DNA from: Haematobia irritans
Taxonomy: Eukaryota; Arthropoda; Insecta; Diptera; Muscidae
Length of the DNA stretch: 64,000 bases
Direction of reading: 5' to 3'
Assembly (NCBI RefSeq): GCF_050003625.1
Contig: NC_134401.1
Coordinates: 90,064,852-90,128,851 of the forward strand
In this document: in pieces, positions 1 to 10,513 of the stretch
Position numbering within the stretch: the stretch's first letter is position 1
Layout of the letters: each line of letters opens with the position of its first letter
Position numbers and translations under genes: made by a program
The notes under the pieces: model-generated
The model's database searches: none
Seen by the model: the letters and a program-made list of their open reading frames with translations, nothing else
Told to the model about the DNA's origin: nothing

Positions 1-86
1 ATAAATCAAATTATGAATGTCGACCACGAACAAAACACATGTTCTCATGTGGCTTCGTGGTTGTACTACAAACAGTCATTACTTAC

Positions 87-238
87 CATTGAAATCGGTA
101 TCACCAGGCACATCATATACAGCATCCAACTTGGTACGGTGGATTCATGATAGGGATGCATCAACGAATCATCATTACAGAAAAAGCCACGTTTGTAGGC
201 TTCACCCCATAATGTAAAGCTGAGAACGGGTAGACCAA
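87..238 (-). CDS. wun: wunen-like lipid phosphate phosphatase, second coding exon (partial gene)
   Basis: This 152-bp exon has an acceptor with a pyrimidine-rich tract ending TTTGCAG at 239-245 (minus strand) and a donor GTAAGT starting at 86. Its first two bases complete a Val codon begun in the upstream exon. It then encodes 50 residues starting GLPVLSFTLWGEAYKRGFFC, followed by NDDSLMHPYHEST and WMLYMMCLVIPISM. That is the end of transmembrane segment 1, the first luminal loop and the start of segment 2 of a type-2 lipid phosphate phosphatase (PAP2 family; wunen in flies). Family members dephosphorylate lysophosphatidic acid, phosphatidic acid and related lipids at the plasma membrane, and fly wunens guide and limit germ-cell survival. 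The catalytic motifs are in later exons outside the window. Reading through the acceptor into the intron gives an artificial N-terminus starting near 341, which I reject. Family assignment is strong; choice of wun over wun2 or another paralogue is inference. Confidence 0.85.
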
Positions 239-645
239 CTGCAAATAGACAAAAACAAAGATATGCAAGATAAGAAAGAATTAAGACAAAAATCATATCG
301 ATTGGCAGATCGTATATTTCTTTCAATTCGATATCTCCCATAGAGACAATCTACTGCTATCAAATAAATAAATAATAAATACAATTCTAATAAATAATAT
401 TTATATTCAAGTAATTTTTGTGAACTTAAGTACCCTACACTATGCCTTGAACAGTGTTGTCGTTCCTTGAGTAAAGTATCAAGTATTAACAAGTATACAA
501 CCGTGGTGCCTAAATGTATGCAATGAAAATTTTATAGAAACTATTCCGGTTTTCCAGCAGAACTGTCAATACCAAGGATTGATTTGAATATAAAATAATT
601 GTTTGGCTCATTTGGACCTAATTAAAAGAAACTTTAAAATATTGT

Positions 646-800
646 AGGTTAGGTTAGGTTAGGTTATGTGGCAGCCCGATGTATCAGGCTCACTTAGACT
701 ATTCAGCCCATTGTGATACCACAGTGGTGAACTTCTCTCTTATCACTGAGTGCTGCCCGATTCCATGTTAAGCTCAATGCCACATGTTAAGCTCAGTACC
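646..800 (-). repeat. tRNA-derived SINE-1, 3' fragment
   Basis: On the plus strand this is a (GGTTA)n tail followed by GTGGCAGCCCGATGTATCAGG and the shared SINE-1 body, lost after about 780. The tRNA-like head is missing. The full-length reference copy is at 31946-32274. Confidence 0.75.
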
Positions 801-819
801 ACAATTTTTATGTTAGTGT

Positions 820-1265
820 ACCACTTTTTACTGCCAGTTTAGTGCTTCATTTTATTAATTCTATATAAAGGTGCAAGATACCTAACGAGGAGATCATGGA
901 AGGTAATACATCGAACACTTCGATTGTAATACGTCGAATCTGAACTATTGCCCTAATAAAAGCGCCGATTTAGTCAAAGCTGAAGTGGTCTGCAACACAA
1001 ACAACGAGCCACGCTCGTCTTCTCATTCTCAGTTCCTGTTCGATAGCGGCCTCGAAAGGAAAGTCGAGCCAAGATAAAAAAAATGGATCAACAATTCCTG
1101 TAGGATATGTGCCATTTATCCCAGTTTTTGAGGTATATGGACGCTGCAGAAGAAATAGGACTAAGGATTCGGCTTCAACTAAAGTTGCGATAATAAAGAA
1201 ACCAAGGAATGTATTAAGTGGTGATTGTAGATGAGTGGAGTAAGGACAGAAGACCTTGGACTCTG
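820..1265. other. Unassigned sequence, possibly decayed retrotransposon
   Basis: No gene or recognisable repeat. It precedes an RNase H remnant on the plus strand and may be the decayed upstream part of the same non-LTR retrotransposon. The minus-strand open frame across 970-1338 has no recognisable family and overlaps this remnant. Confidence 0.3.
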
Positions 1266-1560
1266 TGTCCCTTAACTCGAAAACGGCCACAGCTGCCGCA
1301 AATCTCTCAATGAGATGGCTTAGCAGTACAATATTCACCTAATATGGTTGCCTGGCCACAGGAACATACCAGGGAACGTCGATGCGGATGAGTTAGCAAG
1401 GCTAGGAAGTACCTTACATATTCAAGGGGAACTAGAATCTGTTGGCATGCCTATGGCTACCTGAAAGCTCATAGTACGTGAGAAGGATGTTATAATGGCG
1501 AATATCCGATGGGAGAATTGCAAGGGTTGCAACGATACTAAGCAAATATGGACCCATCTA
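1266..1560 (+). pseudogene. RNase H domain remnant of a non-LTR retrotransposon
   Basis: The plus-strand translation reads RKSLNEMA, a stop, QYNIHLIWLPGHRNIPGN, VDADELARLGS and later GMPMAT, a stop, KLIVREK. The pattern LIWxPGHxxIxGNxxADELARxG is the conserved C-terminal half of the RNase H domain carried by I-, R1- or LOA-type non-LTR retrotransposons, where it degrades RNA in RNA:DNA hybrids. Two in-frame stops and no recognisable upstream half mark it as dead. The clade cannot be told from this fragment. Confidence 0.7.
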
Positions 1561-1796
1561 AACGTCAGATATCACTCCTGATATCTGAGACCTTTTGAGA
1601 TTAGGGCTAGCATTAATAAATACAACAGTATCGATCATCTCAAGACGCTACTTCGCCGGGATTTGGCCAAAATATTGCAGAAACTGTGATGGTTTTGTTG
1701 GCCGTTTAAAGGCCAAAGGTAAACAATTCGAACAAATCTGAGCTGATTCGAAAATTTAATGCTATTTCCAACATTTCTATACACATGACCTATGCA

Positions 1797-2224
1797 TAGG
1801 ATGGGGGGTATATTTACTTTATCATTCCGTTTGTAACACATCGAAATATTGGTCTTAAACTTCATAAAGTATGTATACTCCGGCTCATGGTGAAATTCTG
1901 AGTCAATCTAGCATTGTACGTCCGAAACAAGCTATTGACCTGAAACTTGGCACTAATAGTTGTTATAGGTCGGATGATATTGTATTTGGGTCTTATCGCA
2001 CCACTTTTAGGTATAGGCCCATCGATTTGGCTTGCGGACCCTCTTGGAGGAGAAAATTTCATCCGATCGTGGTGTTAGTATATGGTCTCGAACAATCATG
2101 CAACAATTGGTCCATATCGGTCTATAATCATATATAGCCCTAAGTAGAACTTTCTATGCAATACATGGTGGGGGCAAGTTAATATTCGGTCTGGCCCACC
2201 TTACGGTCGTATATATTTATTTGA
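1797..2224 (+). mobile_element. Type A Helentron-like (HINE) element, short diverged copy
   Basis: Starts in the ATAGGATGGGGGGTATATTT block, keeps the CATTCCGTTTGTAACACATCGA block and part of one 153-bp monomer, and ends at a degenerate hairpin TTCGGTCTGGCCC followed by ACGGTCGTATATATTTAT. Heavily mutated, so an old insertion. Confidence 0.65.
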
Positions 2225-2948
2225 TTTGGAACAATAAAATATTGTCGTTTGCTGAAGGGTACAGCAGATTCGTTATGACCCCACCATTGAGCATCGTGTT
2301 TCCAAAATTAAATAAATTTTGATTGGTTCAGCAAAACCCAATGAACATAGTTACACACTTTACATGGATATCGACCTGGTCGTACACAATTTTGTCGCTT
2401 AAACGTCACCGAATGAAGTAATGTTGGTGTTTATTTTTTTTTATCGAAAATCTACTGCATCAACATTAACTCTGAACAACCAGAAGTGGATATTTTGGCC
2501 CAAAGAGTTAGACTTGCATAGAGGCAGGTGTTCGTGGCTACCAACATTGCTCGTAAAGTACAACACGCCATAGCGATATCATTTTCATTTGATAATGACA
2601 CAACTTGACTTCAAGCTTTGGGGTGATATGACTTCGAAAAAATGGTACCAATAAATTTTGGCTGTTTCTTTTTTTTTTTTAGTCAATAGTTTCCAAAATT
2701 GTATACTTTCTAAGGTTTTGAATTTCAAAATCATGCTATTAGAGAATTGTATAATTTTTACTACTTTAGGATAATATGTATGAGTTTGTTTAATTCAATT
2801 GACACATAATAGTGTCAAATTTGATCTTAATTTTAAAATTGGATCCTGGGAAAAAAAATCCCAAAGAAAATTAAAATAAATGAATATGCACTGCCGTAGA
2901 AAATTCGTAATAATTGGACAAAAACTATGAAATCTTTGTCATGCTTTT
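2225..2948. other. No gene or recognised repeat
   Basis: AT-rich intronic sequence. Short open stretches occur on the plus strand but none matches a family I know. Confidence 0.4.
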
Positions 2949-3214
2949 ATTATACCCTCCACCATAGGATGGGGGTATATTAACTTTGTCATTCCGTTTG
3001 TAACACATCGAAATATTACTCTAAGACCCCATATATAAGTATATATATTCTGGGTCGTGGTGAAATTCTGAGTCGATCTGAGTATGTCCCTCCGTCTGTT
3101 GAAATCACGCTAACTTCCGAACGAAACAAGTTATCGACTTGAAACTTGGCACAAGTAGTTGTTATTGATGTAGGTCGAATGGTATTGCACATAGGCCATA
3201 TCGGTACACGTTTA

Positions 3215-4507
3215 AAGGGTGATACAGTCAAAATTTGGTCAAGGGAAAACGCGTGTAAATCGATGAAATCGTTTATTTAAAAAATCAAATTAAATTTCTT
3301 TTTCAAGTTCAATTAGTATAAAATTCAGTAAAAATATTCAGTTAGGCTTTCGCTTTTCCAAATCCGAATTGCCGAGCCTCACGCTTGACATCTGCCATCA
3401 GATTTTGTACAGCCACCTTGTCCACCTTCTTCGTCGCAGAAAGCCAGTTTGCCTTGAACTGCTGCTCGTCCTTAGCAGTTTTTTTGGTCTTATTTAGGTT
3501 CCGCTTGACAATAGCCCAGTATTTCTCAATTGGGCGGAGCTCTGGCGTGTTGGGAGGGTTCTTGTCCTTGGGAACCACCGGCACGTTGTTGGCGGCGTAC
3601 CACTCCATGTCCTTTTTACAGTAATGGCAAGATGCCAAATCCGGCCAAAACAGTACGGAACAACCGTGTTTCTTCGGGAAAGGCAGCAGACGTTTATTCA
3701 AACACTCTTTCACGTAAATTTCTTGGTTGACAGTCCCGGAAGCTATGGAAATGCTGCTTTTCAAGCCACAGGTACAGATGGCTTGCCAAACCAGATATTT
3801 CTTTGCGAACTTTGACAGTTTTATGTGCTTGAAAATATCTGCTACCTTTCCCCTTCCTTTTGCCGTATAAAACTCCTGTCCCGGAAGCTGCTTGTAGTCG
3901 GCTTTGACGTAGGTTTCGTCGTCCGCACGCAGTCAAACTTCGTCAGCATCGTCGTGTACAGCCTCCGGGATCGCGCTGTGGCCGTCGTATTTTGTTTATC
4001 ATCGCGATTTGGGGTCACTACCTTCATGTAAGTCGATAGTCCGGCTCGTTTTTTGGCTCGATGCACGGTTGTAGACGATACACCCAGCTTATTTGCGGCA
4101 TCTCGGAGAGAGAGGTTAGGGTTTCGCTTGAAACTACCGGCAACTCTCTTTGTCGTCTCAGCGGCTTCCGGTTTTCGATTTCCCCCCGATCCAGACTTCC
4201 TGGCTGTCGACAAACGTTCCCCAAACACTTTACTTACATTTGTAACGGTTGATTTCGCAAATTTTAGCGATTTTGCCAGCTTTGCGTGCGAGTAGTTCGG
4301 ATTTGCGCGATGCGCGAGCAAAATTTTGAATCGCTGCTCTTCTTGCTTGGACGGCATTTTGACAACTGAAGAGTGAATTCCAAAATCAAAATAGGAGCAA
4401 CATTCTACGCACACACCTTCAGAATGAGGGGTGTTCAGGTTTTTTAAATGCAAAATTGAAAGAAATACGTCAAGTTTATATTGACCAAATTTGACCGTAT
4501 CACCTTT
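3215..4507 (-). mobile_element. Tc1-like DD37E element, copy 1
   Basis: Ends are AAGGGTGATACAGTC at the left and the inverted GACCGTATCACCTTT at the right, flanked by TA at 3213-3214 and 4508-4509, the standard Tc1/mariner target duplication. Length 1,293 bp with a single transposase on the minus strand. Its position inside the type A element at 2949-5865 shows it inserted later. Confidence 0.85.
3342..4357 (-). pseudogene. DD37E Tc1-like transposase, frameshifted
   Basis: ATG at 4357-4355 gives MPSKQEEQRFKILLAHR. An N-terminal helix-turn-helix part (SHAKLAKSLKFAKSTVTNV) is followed by a second (LRDAANKLGVSSTTVHRAKK). The catalytic part holds the second Asp in WPDLASCHY and the Glu in PELRPIEKYW, 37 residues apart, so it is a DD37E enzyme. 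A net 4-bp loss near 3935, just before the first catalytic Asp (DDETYV in the other copies), shifts the frame. The remaining catalytic part stays open to the C-terminus FGFGKAKA. The enzyme would cut and paste its own element at TA sites; this copy cannot make it. Confidence 0.85.
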
Positions 4508-6038
4508 TACGTATAGCCCCCATATAAACGGACTCCCAAATTTGGATTGCGGGGACTCTAAGAGAAGCTAATGTCATTTGATCTCTAACATCCATGCAAA
4601 AATTGGTCCACATCGGTCCATAATTATATATAGCCCCCATATAAACCGATCCCCTTATTTGACTTGTGGGGCCTCTAAGAGAAGCAAATTTCACTCGATC
4701 CGGCTGAAATTTGGTACATGGTGTAAGTATATATATATAGTCCCTAACAACTATGCAAAAATTGGTCCACATCGGTCAATAATTACATATAGCCCCCATA
4801 TAAACCGATCCCCCAATTTGGCTTGCGGAGCCTCTAAGAGAAGCAAATTTCATCCGATACGGCTGCAATTTGGTATATGGTGTTAGTACATGGTCTCTAA
4901 TGATCATGCAAAAATGGTCCACATCGGTCCATAATTATATATAGCTCCCATATAAACCGATCACCAGATTTGACCTCCAGAGCCTCTTGGAAGACCAAAA
5001 TTCATTTGAAATTTGGTACGTGGTGTTAAAATGTGGCCTTAAACACCAATGCAAAAATTGGTCGAAATCGGTCAAATATTATATATAGCCCCCATATAAA
5101 CCGATCCCCAGATTGGACCTCCGCTGCCTTTTGGAGAAGCAAAATTCATCCGATCTGGTTGAAATTTGGTACGTGGTGGTAGTATATCTGGTTGAAATTT
5201 GGTACGTGGTGGAAGTATATGATATTTAACAGCCATGCCAAAAGTGGTCCATATCAGTCCATAATTATATATAGCCCCCATATAAACCGATCCTAAGATT
5301 TGACCTCCGCTGCCTTTTGGAGAAGCAAAATTCATCCGATCTGGTTGAAATTTGGTACATGGTGGTAGTATATGATATTTAACAGCCATGCCAAAAGTGG
5401 TCCATATCAGTCCATAATCATATATAGCCCCCATATAAACCGATCCCGAGATTTGGTTTTGGAGCCTCTTGGAGGAGCAAATTTCATCCGAGTCAGTTGA
5501 AATTTGGTACGTTGTGCTAGTATGTTATATGCCCGTTAACAACCATCCCTAACTAGGTCCATATCGGTCTATAGTTATATATAGCCCTCAGATAAATCGA
5601 TTCCCAATCACCCAAATATTGGTCCATATCAAGTTCATAATTGTATATAGCCCCCATATAAGCGACCCCCATATTTCAATTCTGGCTCTCTACCACGTAT
5701 GGACTAACTCACAATTTAGAAAACGATGTTAAGAAGTTTTTAGATACCACAACCCAAGTAATTCGATTGTGGATGACAGTCTTTCGTAGAAGTTTCTACG
5801 CAATCCATGGTGGAGGATACATAAGTTTCGGCCTGGCCGAACTTACGGCCGTATATACTTGTTTTTTTTTTTTATTTCCTTTGCCTCAATATTTTGACTT
5901 ACTACTTGTTCGTTCCGATTTCTTTTAACGAACCAAGAAAAAAAAATTGTGTCCATAATGCCAAAATGATAAACAAGACACATGTCCACACATACATAAA
6001 ATGCTGCTCTCAAGGCGAAAACACATGCTGTTTATTTT

Positions 6039-8245
6039 TATACCCACCACCATAGAATGGTGACGGGGGTATAATAAGTTTGTCATTCCGTTTGTAACGC
6101 ATCGAAATATCGATTTCCGACTATATAAAGTATATATATTCTTGATCAGGGAGAAATTCTAAGACGATATAACGATGTCCGTCTGTCCGTCTGTCTGTCT
6201 GTCTGTCTGTCTGTTGTAATCACGCTACAGTCTTCAATAATGAAGCAATCGCGCTGAAATTTTGCACAAACTCGTCTTATGTCTGCAGGCAGGTCAAGTT
6301 CGAAGATGGGCTATATCGGTCCAGGTTTTGATATAGTCCTCATATAAACCGACCTCCCGATTTGGGGTCTTGGGCTTATAGAAACCGCAGTTTTTATTCA
6401 ATTTACCTGAAATTGGAAATCTAGAGGTATTGTAAGACCACAAATACGTGTGCCAAAAATTGTGAGTATCGGAAAATATTTTGGTATAGCCCCCATATAC
6501 CGATCTCCCGATTTTACTTCTTGGGCTTATAGAAACCGCAGTTTTTATTCAATTTACCTGAAATTGGAAATCTAGAAGTATTGTAGGTCCACAAATACGT
6601 ATGCCAAAAATTGTGAGTATCGGTCCATGTTTTGGTATGGTCCCCATATAAAAGGACCTCCCGATTTGGGGTCTTGGGCTTATAGAAACCGTAGTTTTTA
6701 TCCAATTTGTCTGAAATTGGAAATCTAGTGGTATTTTAGGATCATAAAGAGGTGTGCCGGAAATGGTAAGTATCGGTCCATATTTGGTATAGCCCCCATA
6801 TAGACCGATTTCCCGATTTTAATTCTTGGGCTTCTAGAATCCGAAGTTTTTATCCTATTTGCCTGAAATTGGAAATCTAGTGGTATTTTAGGACCATAAA
6901 GAGGTGTGCCGAAAATGGTGAGTATCGGTCCATATTTTGGTATAGCCCCCATTTAGACCGATCTCCCGATTTTACTTCTTGGGCTTATAGAAACCGCAGT
7001 TTTTATTCAATTTACCTGAAATTGGAAATCTAGAAGTATTGTAGGTCCACAAATACGTATGCCAAAAATTGTGAGTATCGGTCCATGTTTTGGTATGGTC
7101 CCCATATAAAAGGACCTCCCGATTTGGGGTCTTGGGCTTATAGAAACCGTAGTTTTTATCCAATTTGTCTGAAATTGGAAATCTAGTGGTATTTTAGGAT
7201 CATAAAGAGGTGTGCCGGAAATGGTAAGTATCGGTCCATATTTGGTATAGCCCCCATATAGACCGATTTCCCGATTTTAATTCTTGGGCTTCTAGAATCC
7301 GAAGTTTTTATCCTATTTGCCTGAAATTGGAAATCTAGTGGTATTTTAGGACCATAAAGAGGTGTGCCGAAAATGGTGAGTATCGGTCCATATTTTGGTA
7401 TAGCCCCCATTTAGACCGATCTCCCGATTTTACTTCTTGGGCTTATAGAAACCGCAGTTTTTATTCAATTTACCTGAAATTGGAAATCTAGAGGTATTGT
7501 AGGATCACAAATACGTGTGCCAAAAATTGTGAGTATCGGTCCATGTTTTGGTATGGTCCCCATATAAAACGACCTCCCGATTTGGGGTCTTCGGCTTATA
7601 GAATCCGTAGTTTAAATACAATTTGTCTGAAATTGGAAATTTATAGGTATTTGAGGACCATAAAGAGGTGTGCCACAAATGGTGAGTATCGGTCCATGTT
7701 TTGGTATAGCCCCCATATAGACTGATATCCCGATTTTACTTCTTGGGTTTCTGGAATCCGTAGTTTTTATGCGATTTGCCTGAAATTGTAAATATTATTT
7801 TAGGCTCCCAAAAACATGTATCGGATTAAGTTTTTATCGGTCCTTTTGGTAATGCCTACATATAGACCGACTTCATTTCTTGAGGGTATAGAAGGCGCAC
7901 TGATCATGAAAATTGCTTGAAACTCAATGTAAAATTTTCAGATTTCAGATACTTCTCGGGTGAAAATCTACAGATTTAAGATTTCAAAGCAAGGCGTTAT
8001 TTTATAATTTTCTTGCACACTTACAAGAGATGTTAATGATTCCTCTAAAACTCAAACAAAAATGGTTCTTATAAATCCAGAATCTGATATAGTCCTCATA
8101 GGTGAAATCTTTAAATTTATCTTCGGGAAGTGTCCTCAAGTCCTCAATCCCTCCTGAAATTTCAAAGGAAACCCTAATATTTGGTTCATGGTGGTGGGTA
8201 TTTAAAATTCGGCCCGGCCGAACTTAGTGCTGTATATACTTGTTT
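6039..8245 (+). mobile_element. Type C HINE element with internal 153-bp monomers
   Basis: Begins TATACCCACCACCATAGAAT, carries a GTCC/GTCT tract at about 6178-6212, and ends GGTGGGTATTTAAAATTCGGCCCGGCCGAA (read in parts) followed by TTAGTGCTGTATATACTTGTTT. Internal monomers built on GAAATTGGAAATCTAG recur at about 6409, 6560, 6713, 6865 and 7018, that is every 151-153 bp. Open frames in this element are by-products of the repeats. Confidence 0.75.
6499..7415 (+). repeat. 458-bp perfect tandem duplication inside the type C element
   Basis: The block starting at about 6499 is repeated starting at about 6957 with no difference that I can find over about 458 bp (three monomers). Identity then continues about 65 bp into the following monomer before diverging near 7485. 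Confidence 0.85.
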
Positions 8246-8248
8246 CAA

Positions 8249-8725
8249 ATGTCTATTCTCTTTACTCCGAATACTCATTCTAATATTCAAATTAAATAAT
8301 ATTTAGATTTAAGCATATCTAATTTTTGGCCTTATCATAAAACAGTTTTCGATATAACATACACAAATAGCTCTCTTTTGATTCTGTCGCCGTGTTATGT
8401 TGATATCTTTCGTCAACCCTTCCGGTTTCCATCTCTATTTCTTTCTCTATACTCTCTCTCTGTCACTCTCTGAATAAAATATCACAACTTATAAATGTTT
8501 ACTTGAAATTTGTAAATTTGTATATGTTTACATTCACACATATTATTTTTATGAAACATTCAAACATAATATATTCTAATATATTAATATATGTATCCCA
8601 AACATTTAGTGTTAGTTTAGGAACATTGCATGTTTGCACTTAAATATATTGTGTTTAAAAATTGTGCCCGAAACACATTTTGTTTATAGCGGAACATATG
8701 AAAAACATATTTTTCTAACAGTGTA
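8249..8725 (+). repeat. Left arm of inverted repeat flanking the DUF1091 gene
   Basis: From ATGTCTATTCTC to the AT-rich inner end TTTTTCTAACAGTGTA. It matches the reverse complement of 9987-10505 over nearly its whole length, with small indels. Shared landmarks include the CCGGTTTCCATCTCTATTTC block and a (CT)n run. The inner half resembles the M (AAACATA) repeat family. It abuts the hairpin end of the type C element that ends at 8245. Confidence 0.8.
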
Positions 8726-9072
8726 TTAATGAAATACACACCACTCATGTAAAGAACACTTTCATCGATACCATGATTTAGATTTTCATTCATGTAAAAA
8801 AATCATTGTGTCAATGAAAAATTTTTGTTGGCTCAATTTTTATGATAAATTTCCTCAATAGAACGAATGAATTAATTTTACCGCATTCTTGTGCATTGGC
8901 TCATAAGGAAGTTCCAGAAAATTTTGTAATAAACAATAATTAGGTATGATTAGATAGATGTTTTGGGACCAAAACATTATTTGTCTTTAAGTGTAATAAA
9001 TTTAACAAATTCGTGCTTAGTCTTTTTTCATAGGTACTTTCCATGAACAAACAAAATGTTCTGTAATCATTC
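8726..9072. other. Sequence between left arm and DUF1091 gene
   Basis: Low-copy AT-rich sequence lying 3' of the DUF1091 gene and presumably including its 3' UTR. No clear AATAAA polyadenylation signal on the minus strand was found. Confidence 0.35.
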
Positions 9073-9784
9073 TTAAACGACACCACCATATATTGTCCAC
9101 ATTCCAATTCGCTGCTGTCTGTTGTACAACTCAATAGTGAAGATGAAGTCGGATAAAGTTAACATACGAGGAATCCAATCACTATTCACTGTGAAATTGT
9201 CCATTCGATATACAAAATTCTGCAATAAAATTTAAATTATCAACATACTCGTAGTATGTTTTGTCAAAACATAAAATAAAAATAAATCGATAACAATGCA
9301 AGACTAACCGCTTTCAGGGGACATGATGTAGGCAAATTATTAGTTCTCTTGAATTCGTTAAGAAATCTTTTCATAAACCATTGTGAAGTTTTTTGCTTTA
9401 GGAGTATGCATGAATTTATGCGATAATCGATCAAACGAATTTCCTTATTCAAAATTTCTGGTTTAATATCGATCACGAACCGTGCAATTAAAGAGCTGGC
9501 CATATCACGTGTGAAACTATACCGTACACTAAAACCATAATCGTCTATGGCAATTTTGTGATATTCGCATTCGATGGATTGTAGCAAATTTGTAAATTTC
9601 ACACATGTTATATTGCGAATTTCGAGAGCCAAGGTCCGATCATCTGTTGACTGTAATAAAGAAGATAACCGACGATAGCTTCATTTTGTGCTGCCGTTTT
9701 GATTTGAACTTTAATACTTACACAAATGCTCGTTGCAAGGAGACAAACTGTTATAATGGTATACAAAATTCCTTCATGCAGCAT
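9073..9784 (-). CDS. DUF1091-family secreted protein, three exons, nested in wunen intron
   Basis: Exon 1 is 9784-9722 (ATG, 21 codons), exon 2 is 9650-9309 (114 codons), exon 3 is 9219-9073 (48 codons plus TAA), giving 183 aa. Introns of 71 bp (GTAAGT...TTATTACAG) and 89 bp (GTTAGT...TTATTGCAG) are both phase 0. Exon 1 is a signal peptide, MLHEGILYTIITVCLLATSI. The mature part has the family hallmarks: an early CVKFTN, an internal C (SCILL) before a basic FMKRFLNEFKRTNNLPTSC segment, the CPLKA motif, and a C-terminal FTVNSDWIPRML...DF followed by LYNRQQRIGMWTIYG. DUF1091 proteins are a large, fast-evolving fly family of small secreted proteins whose biochemical role is mostly unknown; some are linked to chemosensation. 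The length is normal for the family and there are no internal stops, so it looks intact. It lies in the same orientation as wunen and between inverted repeat arms (8249-8725 and 9987-10505). Confidence 0.85.
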
Positions 9785-9986
9785 TGTCTTTGTATATTAT
9801 AGGATACTGATGTACAAAAATAAACATTTTTGAAGAATGTCAAATATATTTCTGTGAAGTCATACAAATAAGTAGATAATCGATTTAAAATAAGGTTGAT
9901 TTTTTATGCATTTCTAAATAGCAAATAATTTAATCCGATTATTAGATAACTTTGTTGAGTTTTTCAGTGGACTAATCAGTCACATG

Positions 9987-10505
9987 TACGCTGTTAGAAA
10001 AAATATGTTTTTCATATGTTCCGATATAAACAAAATGTGTTTCGGGCACAATTTTTTAAACACAATATATATAAGTGCAAAAATGTTATGTTCCTAAACT
10101 AGCATTAAATGTTTGGGACACATATGTTAAACAATATGTAATGTTTGGGACAAGAATGAATAATATGTGTGAATGTAAACATATATAAATTTACAAATTT
10201 CGAGTAAACATATGTATGTTGTGAAATTTTATTCAAGGAGCGACAGAAAGAGAGAGAGTAAAGAGAAAGAAATAGAGATGGAAACCGGGAGGGTTGACAG
10301 AAGATATCAACATAACACATTAAAAGAGAGCAATTTCTGTGAAACTGCTTATATTTTGTTTTGGAAAACTGTCTTATGTGTTCATTTGTTTTGGCTATAC
10401 GCTTGGTATGTTAATAAGGATTCGCCAAAAATTTGATATGCTTAAGTCTAAATATTATTTAATTTGAATATTAAATTGCGTATTCGGAGTAACGAGAATA
10501 GACAT
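9987..10505 (-). repeat. Right arm of inverted repeat flanking the DUF1091 gene
   Basis: Reverse complement of the arm at 8249-8725. It starts TACGCTGTTAGAAAAAA and ends GAGAATAGACAT, and abuts the hairpin end of the type A element starting at 10514. It carries a 60-70 bp stretch absent from the left arm (about 10330-10400), so the two arms are diverged rather than a recent copy. Confidence 0.8.
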
Positions 10506-10513
10506 AAAAAAAA

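Larger units (their letters stand above)
2949..5865 (+). mobile_element. Type A HINE element interrupted by a Tc1-like transposon
   Basis: Begins TTATACCCTCCACCATAGGA and ends GGTGGAGGATACATAAG, hairpin TTTCGGCCTGGCCGAA, then CTTACGGCCGTATATACTTG. The two CTCCACCAT blocks are the subterminal inverted repeats. The body has a GTCC/GTCT tract and about six 153-bp monomers, some rearranged between 4510 and 5450. A Tc1-like element (3215-4507) is inserted in the block that reads CACTTTTACGTATAGCC in other copies. Classification as a non-autonomous Helentron (DINE-1/HINE) follows from these structural hallmarks. Confidence 0.75.

Noticed and set aside
66..341. 91-codon minus-strand frame as a complete small gene
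   Set aside because: Only 87-238 is coding; a clear acceptor at 239 and donor at 86 show the rest is intron read-through.
970..1338. 122-codon minus-strand gene
   Set aside because: It overlaps antisense to a retrotransposon remnant read on the plus strand and has no recognisable domain.
4053..4295. Plus-strand frames inside Tc1-like elements
   Set aside because: Antisense shadows of the transposase.
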